Position numbers and translations under genes: made by a program. This document shows, piece by piece, positions 6,399 to 14,705 of a stretch of 37,990 nt of DNA. The notes beneath the pieces were generated by a model. It was not told where the DNA came from. It searched no databases and worked only from the letters and a program-made list of their open reading frames with translations. How positions within the stretch are numbered: position 1 is the first letter of the stretch; every line of letters begins with the position of its first letter. The stretch is from Lachnospiraceae bacterium. GTDB lineage: Bacteria > Bacillota_A > Clostridia > Lachnospirales > Lachnospiraceae. The stretch is taken from the NCBI GenBank assembly GCA_009911175.1, contig QXWX01000068.1, positions 1 through 37,990 of the forward strand, in the 5' to 3' direction.

Positions 6399-7204
6399 AT
6401 GAAGAGAGGAAATGTATTGGTAATTGGAAATTCGGGTGTTGGAAAATCGACCCTTATCAATGCTGTTTTAGGAGAAGAAAAGGCCAAAACAGGATGGGGA
6501 ACGGAAGGAACAACAAATTATTTGGAGATATATGAAAGCGATGAAATACCCTTTCATATGTTTTGAATGATTCTGCTTTTGCTGCTCCGGAAGGAATTAC
6601 AGAACTCATAGATATTACTAATGAGTTGATGCCGGAAGGGGTTAAAGCAGCCGAGAGAGATATTTATCAATACAAACTTAATAGAAAAAGGATTTTTGCG
6701 CAAAGTATAGTGGGAGCATCTACAACAGCAGGAGTACTTGTAGGAGCAGTTCCAGTACCATTTGCCGATGCGGTGATACTTTCACCGATTGAAGTTGCGG
6801 AAATCAATGCGCTTGCGCAGGTGTATGGAATTAAGAAAAATGAGGATTCGAAACATTTTTTTAATTCCATTATTGAAGTGGGAACTGTAAGTACGGCAGC
6901 TAAAGCAGCGATAAGTGGTCTAAAGGCTATTCCTGGAATAAATTTGGCGGCAGGTGTCGTCAATGCAATCATAGCCGGAAGTTTTGTGGCTGCAATTGGC
7001 GAAGGAACCATATATGCTTTTGAACAAGTATACCTAGGAAAGAAAACAGTAAAAGATATTGATTGGGTAACAAGGGTAATGGAATCCAGACTATCCAGGG
7101 AATTTATCGAAAAAGTTACAGCTGCGTCAAAGCAGATTACCGAAGATACGGATAAAAAAGCAATCGGACAGATCATTCAGGGATTATTTTCGGTGAAAAA
7201 ATAG
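6399..7204 (+). pseudogene. GTPase with DUF697-like C-terminus, internal deletion
   Basis: The 5' piece (6399-6566) starts MKRGNVLVIGNSGVGKSTLINAVLG with an intact Walker A/G1 loop (GNSGVGKST), preceded by TTGAGGGAGG. It stops after 55 codons. The 3' piece (from about 6560 to 7204) in another frame reads LNDSAFAAPEGITELIDITNELMPEGVKAAE. A hydrophobic region with GASTTAGVLVGAVPVPFADA follows, the DUF697-like membrane-associated domain. The G3-G5 part of the GTPase domain, on the order of 100 or more codons, is missing. The 3' piece retains an ATG at 6563 but no good ribosome site. Confidence 0.7.
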
Positions 7205-7269
7205 TATGGGAATACGAAAACTTATTAATCTGAGCAACAAAAACAGGGAACTTTTGTGGGAGGAATAAT

Positions 7270-7489
7270 ATGAAGAAAAAATAATTCCGGTAGTAATCAG
7301 TGGGATAATTGTGATAGTGGCGGTTTCAGCGGTGGTATTAATGTCATGCAGATCAGATAAAAAAGAAGTGATCACATCATCACAGCTGGAAAAAGCGATA
7401 GATATAAGAAAATCTGGAAAAGACAGCACTGGAAAATACGGCGCTGCTGGCGCAGGCAAAAGAGGTTTTAATGGAGTATAGGTGTAGTC
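7270..7489 (+). pseudogene. DUF4230-like membrane protein remnant
   Basis: The ATG at 7270 follows GTGGGAGG, but its frame stops after MKKK. Restoring one A to the A-tract gives MKKKIIPVVISGIIVIVAVSAV...LMSCRSDKKEVITSSQLEKAIDI, a membrane anchor followed by the start of a DUF4230-like domain. In the next part another frame reads LENTALLAQAKEVLMEYR, which resembles the extreme C-terminus of the same family. Most of the domain is missing. The family name comes from pattern memory and is tentative. Confidence 0.5.
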
Positions 7490-7516
7490 TCTCACTGAAT
7501 GGTGGGGGACTTTTTT
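7487..7516 (+). terminator. terminator closing the decayed island
   Basis: The stem AGTCTCTCACT pairs with GGTGGGGGACT around GAAT and is followed by TTTTTT. The right arm and T-run are identical to those of the type III antitoxin terminator at 1499-1514. Confidence 0.65.
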
Positions 7517-7626
7517 CTTTAGACAGAAATATCAGACTGCATAACCAATAAAAAGGAGCGCTCTTTTTTTTGAACTTCGTAACATATGCACAAAATTCCC
7601 ACCCAATTATTGATAAATTGTTATAA

Positions 7627-7655
7627 TTGCATTATCCACTTATTTATGCTATAAT
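7627..7655 (+). promoter_or_regulatory. candidate main promoter of the catabolic operon
   Basis: TTGCAT (7627-7632) and TATAAT (7650-7655) are separated by exactly 17 bases. The start would be near 7662, just upstream of the palindrome at 7673-7689. Confidence 0.6.
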
Positions 7656-7672
7656 TATAAATACAGAACAGT

Positions 7673-7689
7673 GTTTATTATTAATAAAC
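7673..7689. promoter_or_regulatory. 17-bp perfect palindrome, candidate operator
   Basis: GTTTATTA-T-TAATAAAC is perfectly symmetric about one base and lies 11-27 bases after the predicted start of the upstream promoter. A related half-site (AATAATAATAAAC) recurs at 7766-7778, and ACAGTGTTTAT at 7669-7679 is inverted as ATAAACACTGT at 7752-7762. This arrangement fits looping or cooperative binding by the operon's IclR regulator (14706-15464), by inference only. Confidence 0.5.
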
Positions 7690-7721
7690 TGCGAAGAGCC
7701 CGATATAATTATCCATTGTAA

Positions 7722-7751
7722 TTACAGAGACTATTTTTTTTGCTGTATAAT
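7722..7751 (+). promoter_or_regulatory. possible second promoter close to the operon
   Basis: A clear TATAAT (7746-7751) has a weaker TTACAG 18 bases upstream. It is followed immediately by the inverted copy of the ACAGTGTTTAT sequence, so the same regulator could control it. Confidence 0.4.
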
Positions 7752-7789
7752 ATAAACACTGTACAATAATAATAAACGGAAGGAGGATT

Positions 7790-7804
7790 ATGGAAAAGAG
7801 ATGA
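7790..7804 (+). promoter_or_regulatory. four-codon leader ORF overlapping the dehydrogenase start
   Basis: The strong ribosome site AAGGAGG (7780-7784 core) is correctly spaced from an ATG at 7790 that encodes only MEKR and stops in the ATGA overlap with the ATG at 7801. The real gene has no site of its own at proper distance. This suggests that ribosomes load on the mini-ORF and reinitiate. Confidence 0.45.
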
Positions 7805-8832
7805 AAGCAGCAATATTTAAAGCACCTTATGAATTTGAAATTTGTGAAAGGGAGATTCCCAAACCGAAGGAGCATGAAGTGCTGATCCGCATCCGTGCGG
7901 TAGGGATCTGTGGCTCGGATATACACCCATATAGAGGCAATGGACTGGACCGCAGAGAGCCTGGTATTATTATGGGCCATGAAGCCACCGGTGATGTGGC
8001 GGAAATTGGTGGAAAGGTTACCAGATGGAAACCAGGCGACCGGGTAGCGGTCAATCCACAGATCAACTGTGAATTCTGCATTATGTGCAGAAAAGGCCTG
8101 CCGCATTTATGTGACCATCCGTTACTGATCGGATCGTCCATGCGGGGATTCCTGGACGGGGCCATGTGCGAATATCTGGTGATGCATGAGAAGCAGCTGT
8201 ATCATCTGCCGGATGAGGTGAGCTATGATTACGGAACCTTTTTGGATCCGCTGGGCAACGCCATTCATCTGATCAACCGCGGAGGTGTGAAGCTGGGCGA
8301 TAAGGTGGTCATTACTGGGGCAGGAACGATAGGGCTTCTTGCGGTACAGACCGCCAGGCTTGCAGGCGCGGTCAAGGTCATTGCGGTGGACCTGTCAGAT
8401 TACAAGCTGGGGATTGCAAAGGACGTTGGAGCGACCTGCTGTCTGAAATCCGATGATCCGGATTTTCTGGAAAAAGTGAAGCAGGAGACAGACGGCATGG
8501 GCCCTGATGTGGTGGTAGAAGCTGTTGGAATCAGCACGACCTACAATCTGGCACTGCAGATGTGCCGGAAGCGGGGGACGGTTGTTGCGCTTGGCTTTAC
8601 GAAGCCAGAGCTGGAACTGGCGATCCAGCAGATCGTATACAAGGAACTGCATGTATTCGGCAGCACAGGATATGCGGATGAATGCGGGACGACTCTGGAA
8701 TATCTGAAAAATAATATGGTGGATATTGAAAAGGTGATCACGCACAGGCTTCCTCTGGAAAAGGTAAAGGAAGGCTTTGACCTGCTGTGCGAACCAGACA
8801 GTAAAGCAATCAAAGTAATTTTAAATCCGTAA
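7801..8832 (+). CDS. zinc-dependent medium-chain alcohol/polyol dehydrogenase
   Basis: This is a 343-aa NAD(P)-dependent MDR-family dehydrogenase, like sorbitol, threonine or L-idonate dehydrogenases. Catalytic zinc ligands are Cys in GICGSD (about residue 37) and His-Glu in GHEATG (about 60-61). The structural zinc lobe has four cysteines in CEFCIMCRKGLPHLC (about 90-104). The Rossmann motif GAGTIGLLAVQ is near 174-184, and Asp in AVDLSDYK suggests NAD preference. As first gene of a transporter/aldolase operon it probably oxidises an imported polyol or sugar acid to a keto form. The exact substrate cannot be told. Confidence 0.9.
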   Translation: MKAAIFKAPYEFEICEREIPKPKEHEVLIRIRAVGICGSDIHPYRGNGLDRREPGIIMGHEATGDVAEIGGKVTRWKPGDRVAVNPQINCEFCIMCRKGLPHLCDHPLLIGSSMRGFLDGAMCEYLVMHEKQLYHLPDEVSYDYGTFLDPLGNAIHLINRGGVKLGDKVVITGAGTIGLLAVQTARLAGAVKVIAVDLSDYKLGIAKDVGATCCLKSDDPDFLEKVKQETDGMGPDVVVEAVGISTTYNLALQMCRKRGTVVALGFTKPELELAIQQIVYKELHVFGSTGYADECGTTLEYLKNNMVDIEKVITHRLPLEKVKEGFDLLCEPDSKAIKVILNP

Positions 8833-8986
8833 TGTATGGAAAGGGAAGGAAAAATGTAAACGGCAGGTAAATATACAATCCATTGGCTGCACAAACTATA
8901 TACAAAAACCAGGAGAGGTACAAATACGTCAGACTCATGAAAAAGTCTATCATTTGGGGCTTGACAAAGTAGAAAGGAGAAACAAT

Positions 8987-10348
8987 ATGAGAACAAAGCT
9001 TTGGAAACGGATTACAGCATGTCTGCTTACCGGCGCAATGATCGGGATGCTGGCAGCGTGCGGAAACAGCAATAATTCGGGTAGAGATACACAAGATACA
9101 GCGGTAGATTCCGATACAGGCGCAGATGCGGAAGATACCGGGAACAATGAGGATGCCGGAACAGAAGCCGTAGAGCTTAATCTGCTGAGCCACAGATACG
9201 CGGCGCTGGAATATTATGCGCAGGCAATGGTAGACAACGCGCCGGACAATGTGACGCTGAATACAGAGCTGACCACCTATGGGGACTGGCAGGAAAAGAT
9301 GACCATGAACTTGTCCTCCAAGTCCAGTGCTTATGATCTGACCTACATCTTCCCGCCGGATCTGGCAACCTTCGCGGATGGGGGCTGGCTTCTGCCGCTG
9401 GACGACTATATTGAAAAATACAAAGACGAATATCATTTCGATGATATCCCGGATTACTTATGGGACGCATATACCTATGACGGACATATTTACGGGATTC
9501 CGAGCCACCAGTGGGCAGCATTGATCTTTGCGCGGGATGATGTGCTGAAAGAAGCCGGACTGGATGCCCCGGAAACGTTGGACGACCTTGTGGCAGCGGC
9601 GGAGGCGCTGACGACGGACAGCAGATCGGGATTGACACTTTCCCTGAAAGCATCGGATCTGCTGGCGATCACCTTCCAGTGCTTTATGACCGCATGCGGA
9701 GGATGGTGGTTTGACGACGACATGAAGCCGGCATTCAACAGCGAGGAGGCAATGGAAGCCATTTCTTACATCCAGAAGCTGATGCCATATTGCCCGGACG
9801 GCAGCACCACCTATGGATCCGATGAAGCGGCTCTTGCCATGACGCAGGATCTTGCGGCAATGGGACTGATCCAGACGACCCGCTCCGGAGACATGGACAA
9901 TGAAGAAAAATCCAAGGTTGTAGGAAAGGTTGGATTTTACAATCCCCCGGCATTGGAAGAGGGCGGACCGACAGCATCATTATTCGCGACAGCAGGCTAT
10001 TCCATTTCCGCATTTACGGAAAATGATCCGGATCTCGTATTTCGGACCATGTGCAATGCGCTGACCGAAGATGTGATGAAAGAAGGGGCGGAAACCGGAA
10101 TGCCGGTAAGGACTTCTCTGCTGAACGACGAACTGTTCGAGAGCAGGCCGGACTACAAAGCGGCATGGGACGCGATTCAGGACGGAGCAAGGATGCGTCC
10201 TGCAATTCCGGAATTTTCAGAGATCATGGAGATCTCCATGACGGCTCTGGCAGATGTCCTGATCAACGGAACAGACGCGCAGTCCGCAATGGATAAAGCA
10301 GCTGCGGAGTGTGAAGAAATTCTGGACGAGGCAGGTTATTACGAATAA
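8987..10348 (+). CDS. ABC sugar-type substrate-binding lipoprotein
   Basis: This is a 453-aa extracellular solute-binding protein (family 1, maltose-binding type) that delivers substrate to the downstream permeases. The lipoprotein signal is MRTKLWKRITACLLTG...MLAAC with the lipidated Cys at 25, followed by an Asn/Ser/Asp/Thr-rich linker. The mature part begins near VELNLLSHRYAALEYYAQAM. The ATG at 8987 with AAAGGAG upstream is preferred over the earlier GTG-type start because it puts the signal peptide at the N-terminus. No ATPase gene is encoded nearby, so a shared MsmK/UgpC-type ATPase elsewhere is expected. Confidence 0.9.
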   Translation: MRTKLWKRITACLLTGAMIGMLAACGNSNNSGRDTQDTAVDSDTGADAEDTGNNEDAGTEAVELNLLSHRYAALEYYAQAMVDNAPDNVTLNTELTTYGDWQEKMTMNLSSKSSAYDLTYIFPPDLATFADGGWLLPLDDYIEKYKDEYHFDDIPDYLWDAYTYDGHIYGIPSHQWAALIFARDDVLKEAGLDAPETLDDLVAAAEALTTDSRSGLTLSLKASDLLAITFQCFMTACGGWWFDDDMKPAFNSEEAMEAISYIQKLMPYCPDGSTTYGSDEAALAMTQDLAAMGLIQTTRSGDMDNEEKSKVVGKVGFYNPPALEEGGPTASLFATAGYSISAFTENDPDLVFRTMCNALTEDVMKEGAETGMPVRTSLLNDELFESRPDYKAAWDAIQDGARMRPAIPEFSEIMEISMTALADVLINGTDAQSAMDKAAAECEEILDEAGYYE

Positions 10349-10378
10349 TAACTGCGGCAGACAAACAAAATAGAAAAA

Positions 10379-10453
10379 GAAACGGTGTGGATATGCGGGG
10401 CGGGCGGAAATCAACAGGAGTTTTGGCAGGCGCGGCATAGGGCACACCGTTTC
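10379..10453 (+). promoter_or_regulatory. long stem between binding-protein and permease genes
   Basis: GAAACGGTGTG (10379-10389) is the exact complement of CACACCGTTTC (10443-10453) around a 53-base loop. Hairpins in this place often protect the binding-protein mRNA 3' end and reduce permease expression. No T-run follows, so it is not a full terminator. Confidence 0.5.
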
Positions 10454-10473
10454 CGCTCAGAAAGGACGGATGC

Positions 10474-11334
10474 ATGAAGAAGGAAAATAAATATTTATTA
10501 TTTGCTCTGCCAAGCTTCATTCTGATATTTTCGATTATGCTGTTTCCGGTGGGCTATGCCGTGGTGTACAGCTTCACAAATTACCGCCTGGGAAGGGAAG
10601 CGAAATTCATTGGCCTGGATAACTATATCAATGTATTACAGGATTCAGAATTTGCCAGCGCCCTGGGCTTTACGCTGATCCTGACGGTGGCGGCCGTATT
10701 GCTCCAGTTTGTGCTTGGGATGATTCTGGCAATGCTTCTGGATAACATCCATCATTTCAAAAAGCCCATCAGCATTATGATCTACATCCCTTACTTTATC
10801 ACCGCGGCAGCAATGGGGGTTATTTTCAGATGGATGTTCATGTCCAATTGGGGAATCATGGACCAGCTTCTAGCAGCGGTCGGAATCTATGCTCCGGGCT
10901 GGCTGGACTCCGCATTCTGGGCAAGGGTCGTGGTCATTCTGGGGGAAGTATATCAGAATACGCCGTTTGCAGTGATCATCTTATATGCAGGCCTGCAATC
11001 CATTCCGGCAGATCAGGTGGAGGCGGCGAAAATAGACGGGGCCAACAGCTGGCAGTTGTTTCGGAGCATCAAACTCCCCAATCTCCGGCAGCTGATCATC
11101 ATTATTTTCATGATGCGGACCATGGATGCGTTCCGGCTGTTTGACCGGGTCAATGTGACCACAGGGGGCGGGCCCGGGATCTCAACGGAAACACTGGCAA
11201 TTTATAATTATACAACGACATTTACAAAACTGCGTGTAGGAAGAGGATGCGCGGTCGGGGTGATCACCCTGCTGATTCTTGCGGTAATTATTTCTATTAT
11301 TATGAAGGTTCTGCGTTCAAAGGAGGTGGATTGA
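10474..11334 (+). CDS. ABC sugar transporter permease, MalF/UgpA type
   Basis: This is a 286-aa inner-membrane permease with about six helices. The first spans residues 6-28 (YLLFALPSFILIFSIMLFPV). The cytoplasmic EAA loop that contacts the ATPase is EAAKIDGANSWQLFRSIKLP near residues 189-208. The ATG at 10474 has AGAAAGGACGG upstream. It appears complete. Its partner permease overlaps it by one base and is truncated, so this protein is probably without a functional partner. Confidence 0.9.
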   Translation: MKKENKYLLFALPSFILIFSIMLFPVGYAVVYSFTNYRLGREAKFIGLDNYINVLQDSEFASALGFTLILTVAAVLLQFVLGMILAMLLDNIHHFKKPISIMIYIPYFITAAAMGVIFRWMFMSNWGIMDQLLAAVGIYAPGWLDSAFWARVVVILGEVYQNTPFAVIILYAGLQSIPADQVEAAKIDGANSWQLFRSIKLPNLRQLIIIIFMMRTMDAFRLFDRVNVTTGGGPGISTETLAIYNYTTTFTKLRVGRGCAVGVITLLILAVIISIIMKVLRSKEVD

Positions 11335-11819
11335 TGAGAACAAAACGAAGGATCATTATTGCGGCCAGCTACATTGTACTGATCTTGGTGGCGCTGATCT
11401 CTATTTTTCCGATCGTATATGCGGTCATGATCGCTACAAAGCAGCCCGTAGACGCATTTTCCACATCCTTTACCTGGATATACAAACCTATTTTCGATAA
11501 TTTTAAAACCCTTTGGATCGAGAGGGGATTTACAAAATATTTATGCAATACGCTGATCATTACCGGATGCTGTGTTCTGATCTCCGTGCCCACGGCGACA
11601 CTGGGAGCCTACGGACTGATCCGGAACGGCGGAAAATTTGCAACCAGGATGCTCAATTCGACGCTGCTTCTGAGGATGTTTCCGCAGATGCTGCTTGCGA
11701 TCCCTTACTTTATCATTGCGACAAATCTGGGACTGGCAGATACCAAATTCATACTGGTCATCATTGTAGTAGCTTCCAATCAGCCCTTCGCGCTATGGTT
11801 GATGAGGGGATTTCGATAA
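11334..11819 (+). pseudogene. ABC sugar permease, MalG type, 3' half deleted
   Basis: The N-terminal 161 residues of a MalG/UgpE-type permease start MRTKRRIIIAASYIVLILVA. The ATG shares its A with the TGA of the preceding permease, and the ribosome site is AAAGGAGG. Transmembrane segments continue through VIIVVASNQPFALWLMRGFR and then hit TAA. A normal MalG protein of about 275 residues would carry its EAA loop just after this point. That loop, which is essential for ATPase contact, is missing. The sequence joins directly to the middle of a DapA-family gene, so a deletion removed at least 600 bp by my estimate from family lengths. Confidence 0.82.
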
Positions 11820-11820
11820 A

Positions 11821-12444
11821 ATGAAGGACTGCGGCGCAGATTATATCGTTGCCACGCCGCCCTACTACCATGCAGCCTCTCAGGAGGACATCATGGAGCA
11901 TTACAAGCAAATAGCGGTAAAGGCATTTGCTCCGGTCATCATTTACAATATTCCGTCTGCCACACATAATCCGATAGAACCGGATACGATCGGACGGTTG
12001 GCCGGATTGCAAAATATAGCAGGCGTAAAAGATTCCTCCGGTAATTTTATGAACTTTACGCGCGGTTTGTTTGAAAGAAAAGAGGAAGGATTCGCGTGGA
12101 TTCAGGGAGAAGACTACCTGTGCGGAGCGACGCTGCTGGCAGGCGGGGACGGAATGGTATCGGGATTGAGCAATGTACGTGTTGAGCCATATGTGGAGAT
12201 GTACCGGGCTTTTTTGAACGGAGATTCCGAAAAAATAAAAGCATGTCAGGTACGGATCAATCGTCTGTATCGGCTGATCCATCTGATCGGAAATGGAAAT
12301 GCAGCCATCAAAGCGGCAACGGAATACTATGTGAGAGGAAGCCGGCGGATGCAGCAGCGCAGTATGAGTATTTCCAATAACCAGATGACAGAGGTTCAAC
12401 GGATTCTGGAAGATTATGATCGTGATTTGCGGACGGTTAGATAA
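11821..12444 (+). pseudogene. DapA-family aldolase/lyase lacking its N-terminal third
   Basis: The frame (ATG at 11821, open a few codons upstream to the fusion point) reads MKDCGADYIVATPPYYHAAS, which corresponds to about residue 85 onwards of dihydrodipicolinate synthase/KDG-aldolase family enzymes. It retains the catalytic Tyr in IIYNIPS and the Schiff-base Lys in GVKDSSGN. It lacks the N-terminal GTxxPF and GxxGE strands of the barrel, so it cannot fold normally. In the ancestral operon it was presumably one of two aldolases cleaving a 2-keto-3-deoxy sugar acid or similar. Confidence 0.8.
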
Positions 12445-12488
12445 CAGACCGAAAACCACAGCAAAATATGAGCAGCAGGAGAAGAGTT

Positions 12489-13412
12489 ATGGGCGATAAA
12501 TTCAAGGACGGAGTATGGCCGGTCATGCTGACTCCGTTTACAGACAACAATCAAGTGGATTATGACGCGCTTGGAAAATTAGTGGACTGGTACATAGAAA
12601 ACGGCGTGGCAGGACTGTTTGCGGACTGCCAGTCCAGCGAAATGTTTTTCCTGACATTGGAAGACCGGGTACAAATTGCCCGATTTGTGAAAGAACGGGC
12701 GGACGGAAGAGTATCTGTCGTAGCTTCAGGCCACATCTCGGATTCCATTTCCGGACAGGCAGAAGAATTGAATGCGGTAGCGGAAACCGGGGTGGACGCA
12801 GTGATTCTGCTGACGAACCGGCTTGCGGAGACGGGAGAAAGCGATGAAATCTGGCTGGAAAATCTAAAGCTGCTTTTGGCCGGGCTTCCAAAGGATCTGG
12901 CTCTCGGGTTTTATGAGTGCCCGTATCCTTATAAAAGGATCATTTCACCGGAATTGTTAAAATGGTGCGCGGATACTGGAAGATTTTATTTTATCAAGGA
13001 CACAAGCTGCAGCATTGAAAATATCCGCAGGAAGCTGGAGAGCATCCAGGGCAGCCGTTTAAAACTGTTCAATGCCAATTCGTCTACCCTTTTGGAGACG
13101 CTGCGTCTTGGCGGAAGCGGGTTCAGCGGCGTGATGGCAAATTTTCATGCGGACTTATATGTGTGGCTTTGCGGACATTATCAGGAAGAGCCTGAGAAGG
13201 CCAGGATATTGGCAGATTTTCTGACGATCACCTCGATGATTGAAAGACAGGTCTATCCGGTGAATGCAAAATATTGCCAGAAACAGCTTGGAAATTTTTG
13301 TTCTTTGTATACAAGGACAAAGGATGCAGCGCTTTTGGATGCTACCGGAAAGCTGGAGGTTGAGCAGCTGATGCGGCTGACGGATCATATGCGGGGGCAG
13401 CTGGGAATCTGA
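12489..13412 (+). CDS. DapA-family aldolase (dihydrodipicolinate synthase/KDG aldolase-like)
   Basis: This is a 307-aa class I aldolase-type TIM barrel. The N-terminal block GVWPVMLTPFTDNNQVDYDAL (near residues 7-27) and the GVAGLFADCQSSEMFFLT region match the family. The Schiff-base Lys is in FIKDTSCS (about 173-180) and a Tyr lies in GFYECPYPY. The ATG at 12489 has AGGAGAAGAG upstream. The substitution of the usual YNIP by YECP and of GxxGE by ADCQSSE sets it apart from true DapA, so a sugar-acid or other 2-oxo acid aldolase role is more likely. It appears intact. Confidence 0.87.
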   Translation: MGDKFKDGVWPVMLTPFTDNNQVDYDALGKLVDWYIENGVAGLFADCQSSEMFFLTLEDRVQIARFVKERADGRVSVVASGHISDSISGQAEELNAVAETGVDAVILLTNRLAETGESDEIWLENLKLLLAGLPKDLALGFYECPYPYKRIISPELLKWCADTGRFYFIKDTSCSIENIRRKLESIQGSRLKLFNANSSTLLETLRLGGSGFSGVMANFHADLYVWLCGHYQEEPEKARILADFLTITSMIERQVYPVNAKYCQKQLGNFCSLYTRTKDAALLDATGKLEVEQLMRLTDHMRGQLGI

Positions 13413-13567
13413 TCGGATTTCCGCTGGGGCTGCATACCGCTTTGCGGCTGCGCCTAACGCAATACTCACGGCATATTTTATCGGCTATGAGTATGAGCGC
13501 TCCCGGAAGCGCTTTGTTCCCGGGTTTGTGAGAATGCGCGGTATAGAATATGGAGGGATGGCAGAAT

Positions 13568-14518
13568 ATGAAAGTTCTGGTTACGGCAACCAATTATTCG
13601 AAATATTGTGTTGCCGGAAAAAAGATTCTGGAAGAGGCCGGCTGTGCGATTATAGAAAATCCTCACGGCAGACCATATACATTGGAAGAATTGAAAGAGA
13701 TCGTGCCGGATATTGACGGTGTGGTCGTTGGAGTGGATACGTGGAATGAAGAGGTATTTCGTCTGGCGCCGAAGCTGAGGGCGATGGCCAGATTCGGAGT
13801 GGGTGTGGACAATATTGACCTGGAGGCCGCGAAAGCGCATGGGATCATTGTGAGTAACAGCCCCGGGATCAATTCCTCGGCGGTGGCGGAGCAGGCGATT
13901 GCCCTGATGCTTTGTCTGGTCCGGGAGGTTCCCAGGCTGAATGCGGCTGTGAGAAACGGCGGATGGCCGCGCCCCATGTTTCATGAACTGAAAAGCCGGA
14001 CGATCGGATTTTTAGGATTCGGCGCGATCGCAAGAAACGCGGCGGAAAGGCTGGCAGGCTTTCATCCCCGCATGATCGCCTATGACATGTATCCTGATCA
14101 GGAAGCGGCGGCCAGACTGGGGGTGGAGATGGTTTCCCGGAAGGAAGTGCTGGAACAGTCCGATATTCTTTCGATCCATCTTCCGGCAACGCCGGCTACA
14201 AAACATTTTGTGAACCGAGACACGATTGCGGTCATGAAGTACGGAGTGTTGGTCGTGAATACGGCCCGGGGCAGTATCGTGAATGAGGCGCATATGGCCG
14301 AGGCAATGCAGGCCGGAAAGGTGGCGGGGTTCGGAACCGATGTCTTTGAAAAAGAGCCGATTGATCCGAACGGCCCGTTGTTCCATATGGAAAATTATAT
14401 CGCGACTCCTCACGTATCTGCAGAGACCTATGAAAACTGCGAAACAACGTCCATAGTGACGGCAAAAGCGCTTCTGGCAGTATTACGAGGTGAAGAACCA
14501 GAGCACCGGCTGGTTTAG
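13568..14518 (+). CDS. D-isomer-specific 2-hydroxyacid dehydrogenase
   Basis: This is a 316-aa NAD-dependent dehydrogenase of the SerA/glyoxylate reductase family. Catalytic Arg is in ARFGVGVDNID (about residue 75), the nucleotide motif is GFLGFGAIARNAAERL (about 145-160), catalytic Glu is in DVFEKEP, and catalytic His is in TPHVSAET near the C-terminus. The ATG at 13568 has GGAGGGATGG upstream. In this operon it may reduce a 2-keto sugar acid or an aldolase product such as a hydroxypyruvate-like compound. The 155 bases before it contain no recognisable gene. Confidence 0.9.
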   Translation: MKVLVTATNYSKYCVAGKKILEEAGCAIIENPHGRPYTLEELKEIVPDIDGVVVGVDTWNEEVFRLAPKLRAMARFGVGVDNIDLEAAKAHGIIVSNSPGINSSAVAEQAIALMLCLVREVPRLNAAVRNGGWPRPMFHELKSRTIGFLGFGAIARNAAERLAGFHPRMIAYDMYPDQEAAARLGVEMVSRKEVLEQSDILSIHLPATPATKHFVNRDTIAVMKYGVLVVNTARGSIVNEAHMAEAMQAGKVAGFGTDVFEKEPIDPNGPLFHMENYIATPHVSAETYENCETTSIVTAKALLAVLRGEEPEHRLV

Positions 14519-14540
14519 AGAGGCTTCTGAAGAAAGCTTA

Positions 14541-14569
14541 TTGAATCTATACTTCCTGAATGCTATAAT
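14541..14569 (+). promoter_or_regulatory. promoter of the IclR regulator gene
   Basis: TTGAAT (14541-14546), 17 bases, TATAAT (14564-14569). It gives a leader of about 130 bases before the regulator ATG. It allows the regulator to be made independently of the operon. Confidence 0.68.
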
Positions 14570-14705
14570 GAAAATGAAAATATTCTGGCAGCAGTTCTTT
14601 ATGTACTGCAGTTGAAGCGGTCTGGCGGAATGATGTACCGGGCTGTAAGCGGCAGTACACATGTGGCGTCTGGTACGGAAGCTGAAAAAGCAGGAGGAAG
14701 AAAGC

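Noticed and set aside
8810..9436. Long minus-strand frame opposite the substrate-binding lipoprotein
   Set aside because: The plus strand encodes a clear lipoprotein with signal peptide and ribosome site. The opposite frame has no family-like pattern and is a shadow of GC-rich coding sequence.
13413..13567. Open frame between the aldolase and hydroxyacid dehydrogenase (YFIGYEYERSRKRFVPGF)
   Set aside because: It runs into the next gene's ribosome site and start in the wrong frame and matches nothing I know. It might be a relic but cannot be supported.
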